This document shows positions 1 through 7,788 of a stretch of 64,000 nt of DNA, piece after piece. The translations under genes and the position numbers were made by a program. This DNA is from Pseudescherichia sp031979925. GTDB taxonomy: Bacteria; Pseudomonadota; Gammaproteobacteria; Enterobacterales; Enterobacteriaceae. Below the pieces are notes generated by a model. The model saw only the letters and a program-made list of their open reading frames with translations. It did no database searches and had not been told where the DNA came from. Location: the NCBI RefSeq assembly GCF_031979925.1, contig NZ_DALZFB010000008.1:113659-177658 (forward strand), written 5' to 3'. Every line of letters starts with the position of its first letter. Positions within the stretch are counted from its first letter, which is position 1.

Positions 1-173
1 TTGATGCCCATGCCGTCGATCTTACGCGCCGCGCGCTGGATCAGGCCCAGCTCGTCTGCGCCGGTAAGGTGCAGCGCAACGCCGTCGCTATTGATGCTGT
101 AAGCAGCTTTCTCGCCCCAGCGCGCATCGGCGGGCTGAGTCGTCAGGGTGATTTTCATGGCTTCAGTTGTCAT
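1..173 (-). CDS. pepB: Peptidase B, N-terminal fragment (cut by window edge)
   Basis: Only about the first 57 codons are inside the window; the gene runs off the left edge. The visible N-terminus (MTTEAMKITL, then QPADARWGEKAAYSI and IQRAARKIDGMG) matches my memory of enterobacterial PepB, a cytosolic M17-type leucyl aminopeptidase. The metal-binding and catalytic parts lie outside, so activity cannot be judged. The start at 173 was chosen because E. coli PepB begins MTEAMKITL; an in-frame ATG at 158 is the alternative. It lies downstream of iscX on the same strand, the usual order at the end of the isc locus. Confidence 0.93.
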   Translation of the reverse strand, partial: MTTEAMKITLTTQPADARWGEKAAYSINSDGVALHLTGADELGLIQRAARKIDGMGI

Positions 174-238
174 TATTCTGTCCTTATGATCAAGCCTGCG
201 ATGTGAAAACGGGCTACCCGAAGGCAGCCCGCTGTGCA

Positions 239-439
239 TTATGACGCTTCGTCTAACCAGACTAACAGAATCGCTTCCAGAATCTTTTCATTGGATGCGT
301 TTGGTTCGTCATCAAAGTCGTCCAGTTCACAAATCCACTGGTGCATATCGGTAAAGCGCACGGTTTTCGGATCGAGATCCGGGTAAGCGTCATACAGCGC
401 CTCGCCGATTTCACGGCTGTCACTCCACTTCAGGCCCAT
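239..439 (-). CDS. iscX: Fe-S assembly accessory protein IscX
   Basis: Small acidic protein of 66 residues, the same length as E. coli IscX (YfhJ), starting MGLKWSDSRE and containing the typical FTDMHQWICEL segment. IscX binds the cysteine desulfurase IscS and iron, and is thought to tune the rate of cluster assembly on IscU. It is the last gene of the isc operon here. Only one base separates it from fdx, so the two are almost certainly co-transcribed and translationally linked. The acidic surface (many Asp/Glu after residue 35) is typical of the family. Nothing unusual is seen. Confidence 0.97.
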   Translation of the reverse strand: MGLKWSDSREIGEALYDAYPDLDPKTVRFTDMHQWICELDDFDDEPNASNEKILEAILLVWLDEAS

Positions 440-440
440 A

Positions 441-776
441 TCAATGCTCCCGTGCGTGGTTGATAGTATAACGTGGCATCTCGACCACCAGGTCTTCGTC
501 GGTGACGCGTGCCTGACAGCTCAGACGGCTCTCCGGCTCCAGACCCCAGGCTTTATCCAGCATGTCGTCTTCGTCTTCGGTGCTCTCCGCCAGCGAGTCA
601 AAGCCTTCACGCACGACGCAGTGGCAGGTGGTGCAGGCGCAGGATTTTTCGCAGGCGTGTTCAATCTCAATGCCGTTACGCAGGGCAACGTCAAGAATGG
701 TCTCGCCGACATTCGCTTCCAGAACAGCGCCATCCGGACAGAGATCCTGATGGGGCAAAAATACAATCTTTGGCAT
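441..776 (-). CDS. fdx: [2Fe-2S] ferredoxin of the ISC system
   Basis: Adrenodoxin-type ferredoxin of 111 residues. The cluster motif is visible: Cys42, Cys48 and Cys51 in CEKSCACTTCHC, and the fourth ligand in RLSCQARV near residue 87. An extra cysteine at 46, conserved in the ISC ferredoxins, is present. The protein supplies electrons to the IscS/IscU reaction during cluster assembly. It sits one base after hscA and one base before iscX, inside the isc operon. Length and start agree with E. coli Fdx. Confidence 0.98.
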   Translation of the reverse strand: MPKIVFLPHQDLCPDGAVLEANVGETILDVALRNGIEIEHACEKSCACTTCHCVVREGFDSLAESTEDEDDMLDKAWGLEPESRLSCQARVTDEDLVVEMPRYTINHAREH

Positions 777-777
777 A

Positions 778-2628
778 TTAAACCTCGTCCACGGAGTGGC
801 CCTTCAGCGCTTTACGAACCGACTGGTCCATGCGGCGTGCGGCAAACTCCTGGGTTTGTTTGTCTATATTTTTAATGGCTTGTTCAATGGCATCAGCATC
901 ATTACCCTCGGCGGCTACACGCACACGTGCAGCGGCCTCGTCAATAACCTGACGTTCTGCGGCGCTTAACAGCGCGGCATCGGTTCCGAGCGCGCTTTGC
1001 AGACTCTCCAGCACGCGCGCGGCCTCCACTTTCTGCTCCGCCAGCATTCGCGCTTTCACGTCCTCACCGGCAAAACTCATGGAATCCTGGATCATGGTAG
1101 CGATTTCGCCGTCGGTCAGGCCGTAAGAGGGCTTGACCTGAATTGAGGCGGCTACGCCGGTGGATTTCTCCATAGCGGTAACGCTCAGCAGGCCATCGGC
1201 ATCTACCTGGAAGGTGACGCGAATGTGCGCCCCGCCGGCAGGCAGCGCCGGGATACCGCGCAGGGTAAAGCGCCCCAGCGAGCGGCAGTCGGCAACCAGT
1301 TCGCGCTCGCCCTGCATCACGTGGATCGACATCGCGGTCTGGCCGTCTTTAAAGGTGGTGAACTCCTGAGCGCGCGCCACCGGAATGGTGGTATTGCGTG
1401 GGATCACTTTCTCTACCAGCCCGCCCATGGTCTCGAGACCCAGCGACAGCGGAATAACGTCCAGCAGCAGCATTTCGCTGTCCGGCTTGTTGCCTACCAG
1501 GATATCGGCCTGAATAGCCGCGCCGATGGCAACCACCTTATCCGGATCGATGGTGGTCAGCGGCTGGCGACCAAAGAACTCGCCCACGCGCTCGCGCACC
1601 AGCGGCACGCGGGTAGAGCCGCCTACCATCACCACTTCCAGCACCTCGTCGGCCTCAACGCCTGCGTCTTTCAACGCCCGGCGGCAGGAGAGCAGCGTGC
1701 GTTTAACCAGAGAAGAGATGAGATCGTTGAATTCAGTGCGGGTGATGTTGCCCTGCCAGCCTGCCACGTTAACGTCGACGCTTTCGGCATCGCTGAGGGC
1801 AATTTTTGCCGCGACAGCGGCGTCAAGCAGCTGGCGCTGCAGGCGCGGATCTTCACGGTCGGTAATGCCCGCCAGCTCGCGAATACGATCCGCCAGCAGG
1901 TGATCGAAGTCGTCGCCGCCCAGCGCAGAGTCGCCGCCGGTGGCCAATACTTCAAACACGCCACGACTAAGGCGCAGGATAGAGATGTCAAAGGTGCCGC
2001 CGCCGAGATCGTAGACGGCGATCACGCCCTCTTTGCCCGAGTCGAGACCGTAGGCGATCGCGGCCGCCGTCGGCTCGTTGAGCAGGCGCAGCACGTGCAG
2101 GCCCGCCAGTCGCGCGGCGTCTTTGGTGCCCTGACGCTGGGCATCATCAAAGTAGGCCGGGACGGTGATTACCACGCCGTCCAGCTCGCCCGCCAGCGCT
2201 TCTGTAGCGCGAGCGGCGAGCGTCTTGAGGATATCGGCAGAGATGCGCACCGGGTTCAGCAGGCCGGCAGCGGTGGCGATCATCGGCAGACCGTTTTCGC
2301 TCGCCTGCAGCTGATACGGCAGATGCGGGTAGCGCGCCTGGATGTCGGCCAGCGAGCGGCCCATCATGCGTTTAACCGAGCTGATGGTGTTAGCCGGATC
2401 GTTGACCGCATTGCTGCGAGCCTCAAAGCCCACTCGGTGACCGTGCTGCTGATAGTGCACCACGGACGGCAGCAGGTGACGTCCTTCGCTGTCCGGCAGC
2501 GTTTCTGCCTGGCCGCTACGCACGGTAGCCACCAGAGAATGCGTTGTACCCAGATCAATGCCCGCCGCCAGACGACGCTGGTGCGGCGCGGCACTCATGC
2601 CCGGCTCACTAATTTGTAATAAGGCCAT
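778..2628 (-). CDS. hscA: Hsp70-type chaperone HscA for Fe-S transfer
   Basis: A 616-residue Hsp70 protein, equal in length to E. coli HscA. The N-terminal ATPase domain has GIDLGTTHSLVA near residue 24, the second phosphate motif YDLGGGTFD near residue 205 and the VVMVGGSTRVP loop; the C-terminal half is the substrate-binding domain and helical lid. With HscB it releases the Fe-S cluster from IscU by binding the LPPVK peptide of IscU. It is followed one base later by fdx and preceded by hscB with a 15-base gap. A long open frame on the opposite strand is a codon-bias shadow. Confidence 0.98.
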   Translation of the reverse strand: MALLQISEPGMSAAPHQRRLAAGIDLGTTHSLVATVRSGQAETLPDSEGRHLLPSVVHYQQHGHRVGFEARSNAVNDPANTISSVKRMMGRSLADIQARYPHLPYQLQASENGLPMIATAAGLLNPVRISADILKTLAARATEALAGELDGVVITVPAYFDDAQRQGTKDAARLAGLHVLRLLNEPTAAAIAYGLDSGKEGVIAVYDLGGGTFDISILRLSRGVFEVLATGGDSALGGDDFDHLLADRIRELAGITDREDPRLQRQLLDAAVAAKIALSDAESVDVNVAGWQGNITRTEFNDLISSLVKRTLLSCRRALKDAGVEADEVLEVVMVGGSTRVPLVRERVGEFFGRQPLTTIDPDKVVAIGAAIQADILVGNKPDSEMLLLDVIPLSLGLETMGGLVEKVIPRNTTIPVARAQEFTTFKDGQTAMSIHVMQGERELVADCRSLGRFTLRGIPALPAGGAHIRVTFQVDADGLLSVTAMEKSTGVAASIQVKPSYGLTDGEIATMIQDSMSFAGEDVKARMLAEQKVEAARVLESLQSALGTDAALLSAAERQVIDEAAARVRVAAEGNDADAIEQAIKNIDKQTQEFAARRMDQSVRKALKGHSVDEV

Positions 2629-2643
2629 GTTTGCTTCCGAAAT

Positions 2644-3159
2644 TTAAAAATCGAGCAGCTTTTCTTCGAGTTGTTCTGCTGTGCTGCGTAGTTTATCGAG
2701 AAAACGGAGTTTACGCACCGTCTCTGCGGCGTCGCTCCACGACTCGCCGTCAAGCTGCTCGACCATGGTCTGATGGCGCGAGGTATACATTGCGGCGACG
2801 CGCTTCAGGAACGCTTCCAGCCGGTCAGTATCACGGGCCTGCTCAATCTCATCCAGCTCTTCGCGCAGCTCAAGCTGCTCCATCAGAAAGACAGTGTCGC
2901 GGACGGTATGCTGCTCGCTGGCGAGATCGAAGCCGTGCAGGGAGAGCAGATACTCGGCGCGCAGCAGCGGGTGGCGCAGCGTCTGCCAGGCCTGATTGAT
3001 GGTCGCGGAGTGTTGGACGGCGGCAAGCTGTTCAGCAGAGGTGCCGCTGGCAAACCGATCGGGGTGGTATTGACGTTGCAGATCCTGAAAGCGGGTAGCC
3101 AGCGCCTGGGTATCCAGATGATAGCCAGCGGGCAACCCAAAGAGGGTGAAGTAATCCAT
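2644..3159 (-). CDS. hscB: J-domain co-chaperone HscB
   Basis: A 171-residue J-protein. The N-terminal J domain begins MDYFTLFGLP and carries the HPD signature (QYHPDRF, near residue 37) that stimulates HscA ATPase. The C-terminal part (about residues 80-171) is the helical bundle that binds IscU, rich in Glu/Leu heptads. The protein delivers loaded IscU to HscA. It lies between iscA and hscA; the gap to iscA is the largest inside the isc operon and contains a hairpin. Length is the same as in E. coli. Confidence 0.97.
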   Translation of the reverse strand: MDYFTLFGLPAGYHLDTQALATRFQDLQRQYHPDRFASGTSAEQLAAVQHSATINQAWQTLRHPLLRAEYLLSLHGFDLASEQHTVRDTVFLMEQLELREELDEIEQARDTDRLEAFLKRVAAMYTSRHQTMVEQLDGESWSDAAETVRKLRFLDKLRSTAEQLEEKLLDF

Positions 3160-3189
3160 AACAGTCTCGGGGTTAGGCGGGTTAAAGCA

Positions 3190-3214
3190 AACCCCACCGC
3201 AGAGCAGTGGGGTT
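3190..3214 (-). other. Hairpin between iscA and hscB
   Basis: A perfect 8-bp inverted repeat (AACCCCAC / GTGGGGTT, loop of 9) lies in the 72-base gap between iscA and hscB. On the minus transcript it is followed by a short U-containing stretch (TTTGCTTT), so it could act as a weak attenuator or as a 3' stabiliser for the upstream iscRSUA message. Only the structure is seen; the role is inferred. Confidence 0.5.
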
Positions 3215-3231
3215 GAGTCGTTCAGGCGCGG

Positions 3232-3555
3232 TTAAACGTGGAAGCTTTCGCCGCAACCGCACTCATCTTTCACGTTCGGGTTGGTAAACTTAAACCCTTC
3301 GTTGAGGCCCTCTTTTACGAAGTCCAGCTGAGTGCCGTTCAGGAACTGCAGGCTTTTGCCATCGACCACGACCTTAACGCCTTTGTCTTCGAACACGGTA
3401 TCTTCTGCCGCAGGCTCGTCAACAAATTCCAGCACGTAGGCCATACCCGAACAGCCGGAGGTTCTCACCCCCAGGCGCAGGCCAAACCCTTTACCCCGGT
3501 TGGCCAGGAAGCTATTTACTCGCGCGGCAGCACTGTCGCTAAGGGTAATCGACAT
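3232..3555 (-). CDS. iscA: A-type Fe-S carrier IscA
   Basis: A 107-residue HesB/IscA protein. The three conserved cysteines are present: one in RTSGCSGMAY near residue 35 and the pair in the C-terminal CGCGESF motif near residues 99-101. A-type carriers accept iron or clusters from IscU and pass them to target proteins, mainly [4Fe-4S] enzymes under aerobic growth. It follows iscU by 15 bases in the isc operon. Length equals E. coli IscA; no oddities are seen. Confidence 0.97.
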   Translation of the reverse strand: MSITLSDSAAARVNSFLANRGKGFGLRLGVRTSGCSGMAYVLEFVDEPAAEDTVFEDKGVKVVVDGKSLQFLNGTQLDFVKEGLNEGFKFTNPNVKDECGCGESFHV

Positions 3556-3570
3556 ACAGACCTCTGCTCG

Positions 3571-3957
3571 TTATTTCACGTCACGCTTGCTTTTGTAGTC
3601 CGCAATCGCAGCTTTGATTGCATCTTCCGCCAGGATAGAGCAGTGGATCTTAACCGGCGGCAGCTCCAGCTCATCGGCGATGTCGGTGTTTTTAATCGCC
3701 TGCGCTTCGTCCAGAGATTTACCTTTCACCCACTCAGTCACGAGGGAGCTGGAGGCGATCGCCGAGCCGCAGCCGTAGGTTTTAAAACGCGCGTCTTCAA
3801 TGATGCCGTCGTTGTTTACTTTGATCTGCAGCTTCATGACGTCGCCACAGGCCGGTGCACCCACCATGCCGCTGCCAACGCTCGCGTCGCTGTTGTCGAA
3901 GGAGCCAACGTTGCGCGGGTTTTCGTAGTGATCGATTACTTTTTCGCTATAAGCCAT
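3571..3957 (-). CDS. iscU: Fe-S cluster scaffold IscU
   Basis: A 128-residue scaffold protein. Conserved cluster-binding residues are visible: Cys37 in APACGDV with the following Asp, Cys63 in YGCGSA, and His/Cys near 105-106 in KIHCSILAEDA. The LPPVK peptide recognised by HscA lies directly before the last pair. IscU accepts sulfur from IscS and assembles the cluster before transfer. It sits 27 bases after iscS and 15 before iscA. Start and length are as in E. coli. Confidence 0.98.
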   Translation of the reverse strand: MAYSEKVIDHYENPRNVGSFDNSDASVGSGMVGAPACGDVMKLQIKVNNDGIIEDARFKTYGCGSAIASSSLVTEWVKGKSLDEAQAIKNTDIADELELPPVKIHCSILAEDAIKAAIADYKSKRDVK

Positions 3958-3984
3958 TTTAAATTCTCCTGATGCCGCTACCGA

Positions 3985-5199
3985 TTAATGATGAGACCAT
4001 TCAATGCTGTTCAGATCCACGCCCTGTTTGAACATCTCCCACAGCGGAGAGAGGTCGCGCAGACGGCCAATGGAGTTGCGAACCAGATTGATGGTGTAGT
4101 CAATCTCTTCTTCGGTAGTGAAACGACCTAAAGAGAAACGAATAGAGCTATGTGCCAGCTCGTCGGTCATGCCCAGCGCGCGCAGCACGTAGGATGGCTC
4201 GAGGCTTGCAGAGGTACAGGCGGAACCGGAAGAGACCGCGAGATCCTTCAGCGCCATGATCAGCGACTCGCCTTCAACGTAGTTGAAGCTGACGTTGAGG
4301 ATGTTTGGTACGCCCTGCTCAAGATCGCCGTTCAGATACACTTCTTCCATATCCTTTACGCCGTCCCACAGACGGTTACGCAGCGTACGCAGGCGCGCCA
4401 TCTCGGTTTCCATCTCTTCTTTCGCAATGCGGTAGGCTTCGCCCATGCCGACGATCTGGTGTACAGGCAGCGTACCGGAACGCATACCGCGCTCGTGACC
4501 GCCACCGTGCATCTGTGCTTCGATGCGGATACGCGGCTTACGACGCACGTACAGCGCGCCAATCCCTTTCGGGCCGTAGATTTTGTGGCCGGAGAAGGAC
4601 ATCAGATCAACTTTCAGCTGGCTCAGGTCGATAGGCAGTTTGCCCACGCTCTGGGTCGCATCAACGTGGTAGATGATGCCGCGCGCACGGCAGAGTTCGC
4701 CGATAGTCGCGATATCCTGTACGACGCCGATTTCGTTGTTCACGTGCATGATAGAGACCAGAATGGTGTCGTCGCGCATGGCGGCTTCCAGCTCTTTCAG
4801 GTCAATAATGCCGTTGCTCTGCGGCGCAAGGTAGGTTACTTCAAACCCTTCACGCTCCAGCTGACGACAGGTGTCCAGCACGGCTTTGTGTTCGGTTTTA
4901 CTGGTGATGATGTGCTTGCCTTTTTTCTGATAGAAATTAGCAGCACCCTTGATCGCCAGGTTGTCGGATTCGGTTGCACCGGAGGTGAAAACAATTTCAC
5001 GCGGGTCAGCGCCAACCAGCTCGGCAATCTCATTACGGGCGATATCTACCGCCTCTTCAGCATGCCAGCCAAAACGGTGTGAACGGGAAGCTGGGTTACC
5101 AAAGTTTCCGTCCAGGGTCAGACACTGCATCATCTTCTCGGCAACACGCGGATCCACCGGCGTAGTTGCGGAGTAGTCGAGATAGATCGGTAATTTCAT
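3985..5199 (-). CDS. iscS: Cysteine desulfurase IscS
   Basis: A 404-residue PLP enzyme that converts cysteine to alanine and supplies sulfur for Fe-S clusters, thiolated tRNA and other cofactors. The PLP lysine lies in SFSGHKIYGPKG and the catalytic cysteine in SSGSACTSASLEP near residue 328. The reading frame is open 7 codons further upstream (MYGVYRA), but the start at 5199 (MKLPIYLDYS) matches E. coli and gives the exact family length. The 116-base iscR-iscS gap corresponds to the segment where RyhB acts in E. coli; I did not define a pairing site here. Confidence 0.98.
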   Translation of the reverse strand: MKLPIYLDYSATTPVDPRVAEKMMQCLTLDGNFGNPASRSHRFGWHAEEAVDIARNEIAELVGADPREIVFTSGATESDNLAIKGAANFYQKKGKHIITSKTEHKAVLDTCRQLEREGFEVTYLAPQSNGIIDLKELEAAMRDDTILVSIMHVNNEIGVVQDIATIGELCRARGIIYHVDATQSVGKLPIDLSQLKVDLMSFSGHKIYGPKGIGALYVRRKPRIRIEAQMHGGGHERGMRSGTLPVHQIVGMGEAYRIAKEEMETEMARLRTLRNRLWDGVKDMEEVYLNGDLEQGVPNILNVSFNYVEGESLIMALKDLAVSSGSACTSASLEPSYVLRALGMTDELAHSSIRFSLGRFTTEEEIDYTINLVRNSIGRLRDLSPLWEMFKQGVDLNSIEWSHH

Positions 5200-5315
5200 T
5201 GCTCTATAAACTCCGTACATCGCTTCAATGCAAGGAACCAGGCAGACGGCTGGATGTACGGCCGACGTGGCGGAGCTGGCGCTCCGGCCTGGTTCATAAA
5301 TCTTTTATGGTTTTA

Positions 5316-5807
5316 TTACGCGCGCAGCTTGACGTTAATGGCGTCCTGCGCGCGGGTCGTGCGCTGTGTTTCCTGGCTGTGCTGGCGATCGGATACGTCC
5401 ATCACTTCCTGGTTATTGACCAGTTCACCGAGGGTGATATTGTTCAGGAAGCCGGTCAGACGATCGCTGAGGTCGCGCCACAGCGCATGGGTCAGGCACT
5501 TATCGCCGCCCTGGCAGCCGCCTTTACCCTGACAGCGGGTCGCGTCTACCGATTCATCAACAGCGCTGATCACTTCGCCAACGGCGATGCTGTTGGCATC
5601 TTTACCTAACAGATAACCGCCGCCCGGACCGCGTACGCTGGCCACCAGGCCGTTCTTACGCAGGCGGGAGAAGAGCTGCTCCAGATAGGAGAGGGAGATT
5701 CCCTGACGCTCGGAGATATCAGCCAACGGAACCGGGCCCGATTCAGAGTTGAGCGCAACGTCCAGCATTGCAGTAACGGCATAACGCCCTTTAGATGTCA
5801 GTCTCAT
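5316..5807 (-). CDS. iscR: Rrf2-family Fe-S sensing repressor IscR
   Basis: A 163-residue Rrf2 regulator with an N-terminal winged helix (MRLTSKGRYAV, recognition helix near ISLSYLEQLFSRLR). The [2Fe-2S] ligands Cys92, Cys98, Cys104 and His107 are present in CQGKGGCQGGDKC and LTH. When loaded it represses its own operon; when cluster supply is short the isc genes rise, and apo-IscR activates other targets. It is the first gene of the isc operon, with two strong IscR sites about 120-170 bases upstream. One residue longer than E. coli IscR. Confidence 0.98.
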   Translation of the reverse strand: MRLTSKGRYAVTAMLDVALNSESGPVPLADISERQGISLSYLEQLFSRLRKNGLVASVRGPGGGYLLGKDANSIAVGEVISAVDESVDATRCQGKGGCQGGDKCLTHALWRDLSDRLTGFLNNITLGELVNNQEVMDVSDRQHSQETQRTTRAQDAINVKLRA

Positions 5808-5927
5808 GTCTTACTTAACCTCAAACTCGCCCCTGCCCGGGGTTGTCGTTATATATAGATAGTTATAAAACGTTGTTATAAAAACAGTGATATAAATGGT
5901 CTGTTACATAGCAGGCGCAAGTGTGAC

Positions 5928-5952
5928 ATTCCCGACTAAAATGGTCAACTAT
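5928..5952 (-). promoter_or_regulatory. IscR type 1 binding site (promoter-proximal)
   Basis: The 25-bp stretch has the core GACT-AAAAT-GGTC with ATTCC and AACTAT arms. It fits the remembered type 1 IscR consensus (ATASYYGACTRWWWYAGTCRRSTAT) with few mismatches. It overlaps the expected iscR promoter region and is directly adjacent to a second site, the arrangement used for autorepression in E. coli. Confidence 0.8.
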
Positions 5953-5977
5953 TTACTTGACTGTTTTAGTCAGGTAT
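5953..5977 (-). promoter_or_regulatory. IscR type 1 binding site (distal)
   Basis: A second 25-bp IscR-type palindrome (TTACTTGACT, then GTTTT, then AGTCAGGTAT) abuts the proximal site with no gap. The symmetric GACT/AGTC halves are perfect. Two tandem type 1 sites upstream of iscR are the known E. coli arrangement. Confidence 0.82.
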
Positions 5978-6003
5978 TTGGCTATTAGTGCCGTTTCCTT
6001 CAC

Positions 6004-6069
6004 GCCGGGTGGCGCTGCGCTTACCCGGCCTACAAAACCGTAGGCCCGGCAAGCGTTGAGCCGCCGGGC
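6004..6069. repeat. Paired REP (BIME-like) element
   Basis: Two inverted REP units (GCCGGGTGGCGCTGCGCTTA and, inverted, TAGGCCCGGCAAGCGTTGAG) face each other in the gap downstream of trmJ. This is the standard enterobacterial extragenic palindrome and may stabilise the trmJ 3' end or bind gyrase/IHF. Confidence 0.8.
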
Positions 6070-6078
6070 AAATAGACG

Positions 6079-6810
6079 CTACTGCTCTTTATTCTTCTGC
6101 TCGATCGACGCCAGAATACCGCGCAGGATGTTCAGCTCCTGGCTCTCCGGACGCGCGCGGGTAAAGAGACGGCGCAGCTTGTTCATCACCTGGCCCGGAT
6201 GATCGGGGCGGATAAAACCGGTTGCCAGCAGGGTCTGCTCAAGGTGGCCGTAGAAGCGCTCCAGGTCATCCACCAGCGGGTAAGCCGTCTCTTCCTCTGC
6301 TGGCTCAGCGCCCTCTTCCTGCGCCGCCAGCCAGGCCATGCGCACTTCATAGGCAATAACCTGTACCGCCATCGCCAGGTTCAGCGAGCTGTACTCCGGG
6401 TTGGCGGCAATAGCGACGTGGTAGTGGCACTTCTGCAACTCTTCGTTGGTCAGGCCTACGCGCTCGCGGCCAAAGACCAGCGCCACCGGGGCGTGCTGAC
6501 CTTCGCTAACGCTCTTCAGCCCGCACTCGCGCGGATCAAGCATCGGCCACGGCAGCGTACGGGAGCGAGCGCTGGTCCCGACCACCAGGCTACAGCCCGC
6601 CAGCGCGTCGTCGAGGGTATCAACAATCTGCGCGTTACCGATAACGTCGCTGGCACCGGCAGCCAGGGCAATGGCCTGGGAGTCCGGCTTCACCAGCGGA
6701 TTGACCAGCCAGAGGTTCGTTAAGCCCATGGTTTTCATGGCGCGGGCAACGGAGCCCATGTTGCCGGTGTGAGAGGTTTCAACCAGCACGATTCGTATAT
6801 TTTGCAGCAT
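6079..6810 (-). CDS. trmJ: tRNA Cm32/Um32 methyltransferase TrmJ
   Basis: A 243-residue SPOUT-class methyltransferase that 2'-O-methylates position 32 of several tRNAs. The N-terminal knot domain starts with RIVLVETSHTGNMGSVARAM, and the SAM-binding knot includes VALVFGRERVGLTNEE and SLNLAMAVQ. The C-terminal tail (after residue 160) is a helical extension. It is slightly shorter than E. coli TrmJ (246). It is transcribed divergently from suhB, with 121 bases between them, which is the E. coli arrangement. Nothing unusual. Confidence 0.97.
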   Translation of the reverse strand: MLQNIRIVLVETSHTGNMGSVARAMKTMGLTNLWLVNPLVKPDSQAIALAAGASDVIGNAQIVDTLDDALAGCSLVVGTSARSRTLPWPMLDPRECGLKSVSEGQHAPVALVFGRERVGLTNEELQKCHYHVAIAANPEYSSLNLAMAVQVIAYEVRMAWLAAQEEGAEPAEEETAYPLVDDLERFYGHLEQTLLATGFIRPDHPGQVMNKLRRLFTRARPESQELNILRGILASIEQKNKEQ

Positions 6811-6931
6811 AGTTTTTCAGCGTCTTAAGAATATTCGCGCATATTAGCATAAAGCAAAGACATAGTCCGAACTCGCTGCTATACTCTGCGCCGTTTTCAC
6901 CCCGTTCTTTAACATCCAGTGAGAGAGACCG

Positions 6932-7735
6932 ATGCATCCGATGCTGACCATCGCCGTGCGCGCAGCGCGCAAGGCGGGTAATGTAATTGCCAAACACTAC
7001 GAAACACCAGACGCTGTAGAAACTAACCAGAAAGGCAGCAATGATTTCGTGACCAACGTTGATAAAGCCGCCGAGGCCGTGATTATCGACACTATCCGCA
7101 AATCTTACCCGCAACACACCATTATCACCGAAGAGTCCGGTGAACATGCAGGCGCAGATCAGGATGTACAATGGGTTATCGATCCACTGGATGGCACCAC
7201 CAACTTTATTAAACGTCTGCCACACTTCTCGGTTTCTATCGCCGTGCGCATTAAAGGCCGCACCGAAGTTGCCGTAGTTTACGATCCAATGCGTAACGAA
7301 CTCTTCACCGCTACCCGCGGCCAGGGCGCACAGCTCAACGGCTACCGCCTGCGCGGCAGCATCGCTCGCGATCTGGATGGCACCATTCTGGCGACCGGTT
7401 TCCCGTTCAAGGCGAAACAGCACGCTAAAGCCTACATCAACATCGTGGGTAAACTCTTCACCGAGTGCGCTGACTTCCGCCGCACCGGCTCTGCCGCGCT
7501 GGATCTGGCCTACGTTGCCGCTGGCCGCGTGGACGGTTTCTTTGAGATCGGCCTGAAGCCGTGGGATTTCGCCGCAGGCGAGCTGCTGGTACGTGAAGCG
7601 GGTGGCCTGGTGTGTGACTTCACCGGTAACCACAACTACATGATGAGCGGTAACCTGGTCGCCGGTAACCCGCGCGTGGTGAGAGCCATGCTGGCGAACA
7701 TGCGTGATGAACTGAGCGAAGCGCTGAAGCGTTAA
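6932..7735 (+). CDS. suhB: Inositol-1-monophosphatase / Nus factor SuhB
   Basis: A 267-residue member of the Li+-sensitive phosphatase family. The metal-binding motif WVIDPLDGTTNF lies near residues 80-92, and the second signature WDFAAGELLVREAGG near residue 212. In E. coli SuhB is also a component of the rRNA antitermination complex, which may be its main cellular role. It is divergent from trmJ and followed by a REP element. Length equals the E. coli protein. The long antisense frame is a shadow. Confidence 0.97.
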   Translation: MHPMLTIAVRAARKAGNVIAKHYETPDAVETNQKGSNDFVTNVDKAAEAVIIDTIRKSYPQHTIITEESGEHAGADQDVQWVIDPLDGTTNFIKRLPHFSVSIAVRIKGRTEVAVVYDPMRNELFTATRGQGAQLNGYRLRGSIARDLDGTILATGFPFKAKQHAKAYINIVGKLFTECADFRRTGSAALDLAYVAAGRVDGFFEIGLKPWDFAAGELLVREAGGLVCDFTGNHNYMMSGNLVAGNPRVVRAMLANMRDELSEALKR

Positions 7736-7742
7736 TCTCAGT

Positions 7743-7776
7743 GATGCCCGGCGGCGCAACGCTTGCCGGGCCTACA
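7743..7776. repeat. REP element
   Basis: A single REP palindrome (GATGCCCGGCGGCGCAACGC then TTGCCGGGCCTACA) lies between the convergent suhB and the metal-transporter gene. It probably serves as a shared 3' structure. Confidence 0.75.
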
Positions 7777-7788
7777 GGTTTTATGCGG

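Noticed and set aside
1225..2619. 464-codon open frame antisense to hscA
   Set aside because: Same reasoning: full overlap with hscA, no domain, no plausible ribosome site.
6779..7759. 326-codon open frame antisense to suhB
   Set aside because: suhB is certain on the other strand; this frame has no family resemblance.
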